Shown piece by piece: positions 55,290-64,000 of a stretch of DNA of 64,000 nucleotides; positions within the stretch are counted from its first letter, which is position 1, and every line of letters begins with the position of its first letter. The DNA comes from Pinus tabuliformis (taxonomy: Eukaryota > Streptophyta > Pinopsida > Pinales > Pinaceae), in contig CM062808.1 in the NCBI GenBank assembly GCA_031772625.1, positions 144,004,605 to 144,068,604 of the forward strand. The letters run 5' to 3'. Below the pieces are notes generated by a model. That model was not told the origin of the DNA. It was given only the letters and a program-made list of their open reading frames with translations, and searched no databases. A program made the translations under genes and the position numbers.

Positions 55290-56719
55290 GTGGTCAACTT
55301 GATAAGGCAGAGGATTCTGCACATACCACCTCCACCCACACCACCGCTAGTTTCGTCACCATCACCTCTATCCTCACAGACCCCACCTCCACCACCACTG
55401 TGCTATAATATGGAAAGCACAATAAATTTTTCGGTGTTCAAAGGAGTCGGAAATGAAGATCCAGACCAGTTTTGGTTCGTGGTAAAAGTTGTATGGGAAG
55501 CACAAGGAGTGACAGATGATGCGATCAAGAAAGATACATTGGTTAGTGCCTTGCAGGATCGCGCATTGACCTGGTACATTAAGCACTCAAGCGATCATCC
55601 GAATGTAGGAATCAGGGAGGTTCAAGCCACGCTAACTAAGGAATTTAGCTGGTCAAAATCAGAAGTGCAGTCAATAATTGGGTTCAAAGAAATCATGATG
55701 CTACCAGGTGAGACTCCTTGGGAGTTGGATCAAAGGCTGAAATGTATGATCCGCGAAGCCAACATGACTCTGACAGATGGACAACACCATGCATGGTTTG
55801 TAGCATCACTAGCACCGCATTTGAGGAACGCGTTTTCACAGTAAATAATAACAACTCAAGTTGAAGCATTAGAGGTCGCGATGAGACTGCATGACACTTC
55901 GATACAAGATCCTAATCTAGGAGTTCAGTAGATTCACATGCAGCTGAAGAGCTTATTCCTGGAGATGCAAAGCCTGAAGTAAGACCGAACAGTTTGCCCG
56001 AAGGTACGTGAAGAAGTATGGTGCTTAAAATGCAAGGGTCAGGTACATGACAAGGACCATTGCCCAGTGTTTGCGAATTACCTCGCGGGAGGGGGATCGA
56101 TGCCATTGAGGCAAGAGGCACAAGAAGGGCCTAGCGTGGCACCTGAATTATGGTGTTCGTTTGTCAAATAAGGGGAAAGAATGCCACAGACAACTGCCAC
56201 TTATTGTAGAAGTACATGCAAAATTCCCAGCAGTTGTTCTGTAATTTCTGTAGGTCAGTAGGACATGATGAGTGTAACTGTAGAAGTTATGAGCTGATGA
56301 TGGATAGGAATCCTACTTAAAGAGTTCAGGCTGAAACGCGACCCCTTAACCAAAACGTTGGAATGACGCGCACCGGATTTCAAGGGCATGGACAATGTCG
56401 AGGGGGAGGAGGATTTGGGAGAGGCCGCAAACAGCTAATATGTTACAATTGCGGAGGGATAGGACATTATGCCCGCAATTGTATGAATCTGACGCGTCCG
56501 TCCTGCTTGTATTGTACATTTTTTTATCATGAGATAGAGGATTGTCCCACACTGATAGCGAGGTTGCGCGACAAGGGAGCACTCCAACCTCCCCCGACTC
56601 AGAACCTACAAATGATGAGGTCGGAGCCGCATGAGAAGGACCCGAATGTAAACATTGTGCTCCGAAGTGGAATTACGACAGGGGATGACAAGGGCAAGCA
56701 ACCTGAAGATAATACTTAG
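55290..56719 (+). pseudogene. Gypsy-E gag with multiple zinc knuckles
   Basis: The first part is open to 55844. It has a Pro-rich N-terminus, then a capsid containing VFKGVGNEDPDQFWFVV, ALTWYIKHSSDHP and IIGFKEIMMLPGETPWELD. The frame continues through a TAA and a TAG (55929, a CAG in relatives) to a knuckle CLKCKGQVHDKDHC (56020-56062). A one-base loss near 56163 shifts the frame. Then follow CNFCRSVGHDECNC (56240-56280) and CYNCGGIGHYARNC (56443-56484), and a further Cys-rich CLYCTFFYHEIEDC. Three to four knuckles in one Gag is unusual, but I recall such Gags from conifer elements. It is not functional as it stands. Confidence 0.78.
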
Positions 56720-56998
56720 GTTCACAAGGCTCCAATGAAAGAACCAGAGTTTGATTTGGAGCGCAACAAGGAAACCTTCATGGAAGCTAGGGAGAGCTTC
56801 ATTGAGGCCTCCACTTCAAGAAGTAAAGGAAGGGCGGAGCCAAACATGGACCCATCAATGCTCACAATGTTCCTGGAGACATGCGTGAAGTTGTTGTGCA
56901 ACAACAAGGTTGTAAAAGGGTTGTAGGAACTCATTAATAGATGTGCAGGGACCTCACCAGGTGAACCACACATAGTCAAGAAGGTTGGAAAGCATGCG

Positions 56999-57475
56999 AT
57001 GAGGACAGGAGGAGAAATGAGATTAACTGTGCAAATCAGAGAATATGAGATGGATCAAGTGATTATGGACTTAGGTCAGATGCAAATGTTCTGCCAATGC
57101 AGACATGGGAGCGCATGGGGAGGCCTATGTTGCAATGGTCTCCTATCTAGTTGCGAATGGAAAACCAGCAGAAGATCCTACCTATGGGAAGATTGCAGGG
57201 AGTCACTATAGATATCAAAGGGGCAAGTGCTAGCAGATTTTGAAGTGATAGAGATTGTTGATGACAACAATCCCTACCCCACACTATTAGGGATAGATTG
57301 GGCCACTGACATGAATGGGGTAATAAATCTAAAGAAGCACAAAATAATTTTTGAGAACAAGTCTCTGTGCATAGTTGTACCGTTGTACCCTGCGAAAGGA
57401 TTGTGTTACACAGAGCCAGTGTGCGACGATGAGAGCAAGGATGATCTAGATTCCATCTACAAGATAACCACGTGA
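56999..57475 (+). pseudogene. Gypsy-E protease
   Basis: This has a LTVQIREYEMDQVIMDLG entry, then, after a one-base deletion near 57075, the active-site segment SDANVLPMQTWERMGRP in another frame. The core tail VIEIVDDNNPYPTLLGIDWA and LYPAKGLCYTEPV is in the first frame again. The Asp-Leu-Gly-Ser site is split by the frameshift. Between Gag and this domain (56720-56998) is an acidic linker with stops. Confidence 0.7.
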
Positions 57476-57579
57476 GAACAAGGCTAGGTGAATCCAACAG
57501 TGGATGGACGAATCTCATGGGAACGGGAAAGCTCCTGTACGTCAGATTCTAACAAGAAATAGAACGATGGTAGAACCGG

Positions 57580-57985
57580 TTGCGCGAAGTAACCATGTTG
57601 AACTGTAACATTATGACAAGATTGTTGCGCTGTGTATCAAAGCAAGTAAGGGATCTGCTTACATATGATGGGTTAAGCGAGGTAGATGATTTCCTAAAAA
57701 AATCCGAAAGCGAAGTGTCAGAAGAGCAGTGCTTTAAGGCTTTGAAATGGGTACTGCACACTACACCCGCAAGGTGGTGGGGTACACACCAAGGAAGCTT
57801 TGGACACTGGCGCGCATGTAGGAGGATGATGCACGCCTAGTTTGGGAAGTCTATAATGCGATAGAAAAATAAATACCAAGGATGGGATAGTCCGCGAGCG
57901 CATCTATCCAGATGGGTACGAGCCTATGGCAAACAACCTGCGCGAAAGCATGTGAACTTCGCGTTGATTGATACGGTCCATGCAT
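57580..57985 (+). pseudogene. Second Gag-like segment of Gypsy-E
   Basis: The frame from 57580 has SKQVRDLLTYDGLSEVDDFL and TTPARWWGTHQGSFGHW. After a TAG (57838) it continues with RAHLSRWVRAYGKQPARKHV in the same style as retroviral-type Gag capsid helices. I recall similar ORFs in conifer retroelements, but the element it belongs to is unsure. Several TAG stops follow. Confidence 0.5.
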
Positions 57986-59192
57986 AGGTGTTGGGAGGCT
58001 AGAAATGTGAAAAGCTACTCAAAGGGGAGCAACATGGTGAACATAAGATAATTGCGCAGAAGGGTAACCATACGCAGGCATTTAGCGAAGTGTGTGAAGC
58101 TTTGAAAAATTATGTAGCGTGCAGCGAAGTGATTGGGACCTGCGCGTACTAGTAGTCCTATGGGCGTATAGAGTGACGTGTAAGAAACTAACATGACAGA
58201 CGACATCGAGGCTAGGTTTTGGAGTAACTGTTGTGCTCCTAATGGATAACCGCAGGCCTAGTCCGCACATAGTAGCGCCATGGGATATGAAGGGTTAACG
58301 TGCCCTGGGAGGAGGGACCACATAATTAGAAGAAATGGAGAAAGAACACGTGGAATCTAATGAAGGAATTCAACAAAATTATATTAGGGTCTAGGAACTG
58401 ATGAAAGAATGGGTGCGATTAAGGAAGAAAAGCGCTCTGGCGAAAGTGGAAGTCAAGAAGCTGGAGGATGGGAGAAGGGCAGATTTTCTCGATAAGGAAA
58501 CCAAGGTGATAAGACAGGATGCGCATGATCACACTGACAAGTTTGAGGACTATCGCCATGAATTGATCAGTCTAATGCCTTGGCTTGGACCGCACATTAC
58601 TAAGCGAATTAACTAGGGTGATGCGTTGCAGATGATAAGGTGTGCGACGTCGCGAGTAACTGTAAGAGGTGGGTATTTTCTAGGAAGAATGATGGATGAC
58701 TGGAAGAAATCATATACATGTGGCATGACTACCTGACTAGCCGAGGGAAGCACAGTCTTAGCACTCCAAGCAGTTGAAAGGAGGTGCGGGACTATAAAAT
58801 ATTATGCTTAGGAGCTGCACGCAGAAGCAAAGGGTCACAGGGTCTGCACCTCTGCAAGGGGGGCTGCACTGCCGCATGGGTTGGCTAGATTATAACCATT
58901 AAAGTCACTATTCACAATGTGATGTTCGACTTGAGACCAAATGGAGCAGGCGACAAGCATTTAAGACGCGGTTTATGGGCAAGATTTGCGAAAATTTGCC
59001 GCTAAGGGAGCATTAATGAACTAGATTTGGGGGGAATGGTTGAATTCAAATTCAAAAGGTGTTATAAATTACAAAGGGTTGCCCAACAGAAAACACTTGG
59101 TCATTTGCAAATTGAGCTATTGAGCAGAGCCCTGTTTGTGTTGTGTTGAGTGTTGATTGAGCCCCTGAGTTCGCAAGTGATAGATTTCTAGA
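57986..59192 (+). other. Decayed stretch of Gypsy-E with a short coiled-coil ORF
   Basis: The only open piece is 58401-58616, 71 residues rich in Lys/Glu (KKSALAKVEVKKLEDGR), likely a coiled coil. The surrounding frames are full of TAG and TAA. From 58900 to 59190 the sequence is non-coding and leads to the ATG at 59193. Confidence 0.45.
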
Positions 59193-62100
59193 TGGATATG
59201 ATGGCAGCAGCTGAGGAAGTTATGGAAATGACGTTGGTGACCACCGAAGAGGCCGCGTAGGCCCTAATTATGGGGGATTCCCTGGAAGGTGCTGGGATTG
59301 TGGTATAAATCCCGAAATCACGGTGCGCACCAAGACCAAAGAAGGAAAAACAGGTGATGGTTCCCATACAGGTGTCCCTATGAAACCCGCTACGCACCAG
59401 GCTGGTGATGGAGGAGAAGGGGAAAGTCGTTAACATAGAAACTGATGAGGAAGACATGGAGGACCTGATTATTAACGAAGACGAGGACGAAGGCATGGAG
59501 GAGGAAATTGAGCCTACGTACCTTCCAACAAAACTGCCCGCCTATATCCCCGGCAGAAAGGGAAGGCGAAAGTGCCCAAGGATCTCAACGAGAGCAAGAT
59601 CTCGCTCTAGACCCCGCTCCTCCCAGACAACATCATTTTTGAGGGCACGCACCTGGGACAGGTGCCGAGCTTGAAATTTGAAGATTGGGACCTTGCTGAC
59701 CACGAGAAGTTCCCTCACCTTGAGACCGCGAATCTCATGAAGCCTAAGCAGAACACCTTAGCGGGGGTAATAGAATTAGAGCCACGAAAGTGGTTGCATA
59801 GAGTGGAAAAGGAAGGGCTACTAAATTTTCTTTGGGTACCACATTTCCACCGCACCCTAATAACAATTTTCGTCATCAGGCAGCTGCTTTGCCTAGTGCA
59901 TGGTGGTTGTTTATGGTTGGAGGAGACCATCCCCATCATGGAGCATTTTATTCACTGCATCACCTGGATTCCATGAAAAGGAGAGGACCTCGCGGATATC
60001 TCGGAGGGAAAAAGCAGTGATTTGGCCATCACAGAGGCCATGAAGAGGAAGTGTAAACTGTAAAAGAAGAAGAGGGACTACACCATCTCCAGCATCAGCG
60101 ACAAAGTAGTACGGGTGGCGAACCAAATTCTGGCAGGTAAGGTTATGCATAAGTGTCGCACAGACAAGGCACCCGCGTCGATGGTAGCACTTGCTAAACA
60201 GTGCCCGAAGGGGGTCCAGTTCAACTGGTCCAAGTTCCTCTACAAGGAATTCTTGGAGACTTGCCGCGAAGCTCAAGAACAGGGCAAAAAATTCCACTAT
60301 GCATGGCTTCTGCTGTCCATAGTGCTCATGGCAGGGGAATTGCCGGAAGACAGTCAATTTCCCACAATTGATAGGGATCTGCTGGAGGCTGCGAAGTATG
60401 CTTCGCTCTAGGCCACAAAGGATGCAAATAGGATTTGTGATAGTAAGATATTTTGGGTGCTCATGGAGATGAACCTCAGAATGGAGATCAACCGCAAGCC
60501 ACGGATGTCTACCACTGTCTACAACAACCTGCAAAGTTTTGTAGAGTTCAAGGTGGATTTCCATGGCATATACATCAGAGTGCGTAAGGACCCGACCAAG
60601 AAATGGATAGAGCTACCCTTTGTGGCCAGGGACAATGTAATTTTCAATGTAATGGAGACATGGCCGCCGGAGTGGCGCGCTCCAGACATCGTGACGATAG
60701 AGAAGTCTGCAGCACAGAGGAAGAAAGAGGAGGCCAAACTATGCATCGCGCAGTTGGTAGAAAAGAAAAAGAAGGAGGAAGAAGTAGCAGAAGCACAGGA
60801 GGCGCAGGATGCTGCACAAACATGAGTTGAACAGGAAAATGCGGCAACAACAACAATAACATAGGAGGTAGCTGCGAAGATGCGCGAGGACCAAAAGTCA
60901 CCTTCGCATGGGTAGGAAGCAGAGGAAGAAGGGGGAGGCGCGGACCCACAAACCACGTCAACAAAGTTGAAGTGCCTGCACTCGACCGAGCGGACATGGT
61001 CGCGCAAGAAGGTCAAGGCATCAAAGGTGTCTATTGACTCGATCGCCCTTACCGAGGGTGATCTGCACGACATCGGCAAAATAGTGTGCGATGTCACCTC
61101 CGAGGCCCTCCAGGAATTTATGCAGGAGAACTAGATTGTGTTGGGGTCCCTTAGAGCGCAGCTGCAGTAGTTGTAGGTGTGCACCCCTTAGGCTGGTACC
61201 CTTTCGACCAGCCTCATAGTCGGAACAACGGCAACAGAGCAGATGTTGCGCACTCGGGTGACGAATACCATAGTGTTGCTGGAAGGGGCACTAGTGACAA
61301 CAAATGAGGCCTACAGGCCTATGGTTAGTGCGTTGAAGGATATCAGCATCAACATGGCTGCACTCCCATGGGATACATTATACGTTCTAGAGGATGGGAT
61401 AACTGCAGAACTGCGGGCTAGGGAGAGCCGCGCACTGCAAGTCCTCAACGAACAGAGAATCAACATGGACCGGTTGAGCTTGTAGCACGATGAAGTGGTG
61501 TCGCAAAATCGATAGCTGGTATAGGTACTCGATGGAGCTTGTCAAAGTGTCTAGGAGCTGGTCATCCCAATAGACGTACAAGTAGAAGCACGCATCCACA
61601 GGCTGGCAGTGGATGTGCGTGAGGTGCCGGAGGAAATGACAAAGGTTCAGCTGGAGCTAAACCTTTAGATTGCACAGCTACGGTTGAAGGCATAGCCTTC
61701 CACCCCTCCGGAAGTAAGAGAACAACGTGCCAGCACTATTACATCGGGACTGGACAAGATTGACGATGCAGTGAGAGACTGCACCAGCATGTTGGAGGAG
61801 TCACTTGAGGTCCTCACAAATCTATAGGAGGACCTCAACATCCATTGCTTAGAAATAGAGGCACGAGAAATCCAACAGCAGTACGACAACGTCAGAGGAA
61901 CTGCACAGATGGTGGCCCTAACTCAGAGGCTCACATAGATGAAACAGGCAAAAGCGCTAAAAGAACAAGTGGACTCAGCACGACACAAGGAAGCAGTCCT
62001 AAAGGCACGCATTCAGCCTTGGATCAACGAGGCCTTCACCATCACAGTAGCAATTGAAGGCAGGCTCACACAAATGCAAGGGACATGGGAATAGATGCAC

Positions 62101-62240
62101 AGAAGCACTTCTGACACCGTGGTCTCGGAACGACATGTGCAACAGATCCAGCAGGTAGCTGCTTATTGCGATGCTGACCTTGAAGCAGTTCAAGCAGAGT
62201 TGGAGGGACTCCACACAAATATCTTCGCACCGGCAGAGTG
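59193..62240 (+). pseudogene. Long coiled-coil-rich ORF of unknown function in Gypsy-E
   Basis: From ATG at 59193 a single protein can be followed through about 3 kb despite many stops and at least one frame change near 59580-59660. Its parts are an acidic N-terminus (EEDMEDLIINEDEDEG), a central region with LKFEDWDLADHEKFPHLETA, WLHRVEKEGLLNFLWVPHFH, IFVIRQLLCLVHGGCLWLEE, VQFNWSKFLYKEFLETCREA and HYAWLLLSIVLMAGELPEDS, then Lys/Glu coiled coil (60700-60810) and more coiled coil to 62240. The central part predicts as helical and globular and resembles no enzyme I can name. I recall homologous ORFs in other plant retroelements. Nearly all stops are TAG in place of Gln. Confidence 0.5.
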
Positions 62241-62250
62241 ACTCGAGGGT

Positions 62251-62650
62251 GAGTCACGATGTTTGTGTTGAGGGCCAGTTGGGCATGGAATCCACTTGAG
62301 GCATGTTTTGGGGCTTAAATCCCAAGTGTTGACCAAGTACTTTGTAAAAGATCTGTGAATTGTGGGCGTGGAGCGTGAAGTCATAATAGAGTCACAGCGT
62401 TGCCTGCCCTAGTTTTTGTAATGTAATGTCGGCTTGATAAAGTTACCCATGGTCTGCGGACCATGGGATTGTATAAATAGAGCGAGGCTCTAAGGAAGAA
62501 AGGATAAGGATGGATGGAAGTATGATGAGTCTCAGTGCTTGATGTAGGTTATAACCCCATATAGAAATTAGCTGCATACGAATTCTAAAACACAAAAAAT
62601 AAACAATGTGAGAGCATAATACATAAAACACATATACATATAGATTTTCC
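62251..62650 (+). promoter_or_regulatory. TATA-containing region, possible 3' LTR of Gypsy-E
   Basis: A good TATA box TATAAATAG is at 62472-62480. A perfect inverted repeat lies five bases upstream, with arms CCCATGGTC (62446-62454) and GACCATGGG (62459-62467) around TGCG. AATAAA-like text follows near 62597. The start may be TGTTTGTG at 62260, but the end of the LTR is not resolved. Confidence 0.4.
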
Positions 62651-64000
62651 CGTGGATCCCAAAACCGGGACTACCAGCTTGAGTTTTTATTATGTTCCTT
62701 TCAATGTTAGAATACATATTTATACATGCCGAAGCATCCAATGTCATGGATTGAAAACCATCACGTCCAAAACCATGGACCGAAAACCATCGCGTCCAAA
62801 ACCATGTGTGAAAATCATGCACAAAACCATAGGTAGGTCTGCCCAAATTAATATAGGGTCCAAAAACAAAATTTTCCGGGGCACTACCCCAGACCCCATA
62901 GAGGGGGGCTACCCACACCCCTCAAACCCCATGTGACCCCCTGCTACACATATCATTGTACGCATTTAGGATAATTTTAGGATTCCTTTTTCTTTTTTCC
63001 TTTGTGAAAGGAAGAGGCATGAACCTAACAGAACCTTAAAACCCGTCGAGAACAATCATTCCAAATAGCTGGGGTTGTGTGAAAAGCCTTGGTATCGGTC
63101 TTTTCTCCTTTGTTGACATAGGTGTTTCAACGCCCTCGTCAACATGGATACATTCCAAGAGCCAATACATGGTCATACATTATCTATTTAGTTTGAATAA
63201 TAGTCATGTAAGAAGACAAGTCATGCTTTTCAAGACCGATATGATAATTAGGGCTATGTGTAAGGCCTACACATTGAATCTAATAAGAAAAAGCACAACC
63301 AAGCGGTATTAAATAACTAGATTAATATGGAGCTTCAAAATAAGGGTGGAAAATAAGGAAAATTCTATTCCTACAATTACTACATCTAGAGCTTCAGTTA
63401 GTGCACTTGTGTCCACGATGGTACCAACAAAGAAATTTATTTGGAGCGGTCATGCAGTGGAAAATGACTTGCAAGCTGAATGTTGGTAAACCTCATAAAT
63501 AGAACAATTTTAGTTTCCCTTTCCAATAAACTTTTAATTTAAAATAGAGTTATGTGCCAAACAATGGGAGAAGATCTTATATGAATGGAATAAGAGAGGT
63601 ACCTACCTCCCTCTCAAGCATGAAGAAGAGTAAGGAGAACATTGTATTGAGGTTGAGGGATGAACCCAACCATCTTAGGGAAATGCATGAGCACATTTTT
63701 CAGAAATGAGAGCCTCGAAGAGAATATTTCCATGGACATGATCTAGTTAAGGCAGCCTGATGCATTCCTAAGCCAAGTTGTGAGGAGATATTTTAGACCA
63801 TTCTTAGCTACAAGTTTATGCCAAAATATTTTTTTTTTAGATTTCAGAATATGCTAGATATGTCTTATACTTTTTCTTGGTTCATATAATATGTTTCTTG
63901 ACTATTCCTCCATAGATAGTTGAGAGAGTTGTAGAAAATGATAGATACTATACCAACTTTGTTTTCAAAAGATAATTGTTGTATCTTTGTAGAATAGGAC
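62651..64000. other. Unassigned AT-rich sequence
   Basis: No gene is supported. It contains two copies of a 29-bp unit GAAAACCATCRCGTCCAAAA(CCATG) at about 62752-62809 and a C-rich patch (62875-62945) with CCGGGGCACTACCCC and GGGGGGCTACCC. Otherwise it has A/T-rich text with short meaningless ORFs. Confidence 0.5.

Larger units (their letters stand above)
55271..62250 (+). mobile_element. Gypsy-E: old, decayed Ty3/Gypsy-like element (right part)
   Basis: Plus-strand remains of a retroelement: Gag with several zinc knuckles, protease, a second Gag-like segment and a long coiled-coil-rich ORF. Nearly every part carries stops. No reverse transcriptase or integrase is visible. The left part, with the 5' LTR, would lie beyond the left edge of the window on the far side of Tat-B. 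Confidence 0.65.

Noticed and set aside
62875-62945. C-rich patch as possible organelle DNA insertion
   Set aside because: Too short and low in complexity to support an organelle origin; similar C-rich text is common in plant repeats.

Overview
This window is a stack of nested retrotransposons from a plant nuclear genome. I see no host gene that needs a cellular function. A gymnosperm, most likely a conifer, fits best. The reasons are the very large Ty3/Gypsy elements of Tat/Ogre type piled inside one another, the long-terminal-repeat (LTR) pairs that differ by about 3 % by eye, and a Penelope-like GIY-YIG endonuclease fragment; in seed plants such elements are known from conifers. The organism is an inference. 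For reference I name the elements Tat-A, Tat-B, Tat-C, Tat-D, Copia-F, PLE-G and Gypsy-E.

Nesting, from oldest to youngest layer. Gypsy-E (+ strand, right part only, 55271 to about 62250) was hit by Tat-B (- strand; 1-23803 continuing at 55101-55270, with its 3' end left of the window). Tat-B then received four insertions: Tat-A (232-8073, -, target duplication ATCTT), a three-LTR tandem Copia-F (9534-17709, +), PLE-G (18774-19591, -) and Tat-C (23804-55095, +, duplication AGTAT). Tat-C in turn received Tat-D (29578-45376, -, duplication AYGGT). Removing each insert restores the reading frame or LTR of its host, which is strong support for the model.

The Tat elements share one plan. It runs: LTR, a primer binding site TGGCGACTCCGCTGGGGA three bases after the LTR, a 1.6-2 kb leader, a Gln/Pro-rich Gag with capsid and zinc knuckle, a protease with an unusual Asp-Glu-Gly-Ala-Ser site, reverse transcriptase, a degenerate RNase H, integrase, a second intact-looking RNase H after integrase, an antisense intron-containing gene of plant-mobile-domain type, a 3' region full of small hairpins, a purine tract and the LTR. 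Tat-A is a non-autonomous deletion derivative that keeps only a zinc-knuckle/protease ORF.

The most notable signal is a short CpG-rich motif that is clustered at the same places in each Tat element but has a different sequence in each. The places are U3 about 200 bp upstream of the TATA box, the leader a few hundred bases after the primer site, and the stretch just upstream of the antisense gene. The motifs are TTGGCGCG in A, TCAGCGCGG in D, TGCGTACCCC/GTACGC in C and TGCGTCGCAC in B. This looks like a set of diverged, family-specific recognition sites, and the antisense protein is a candidate partner.

Most coding regions are decayed. The premature stops are dominated by TAG at positions where relatives have CAG, which is the mark of cytosine deamination at methylated CHG sites.
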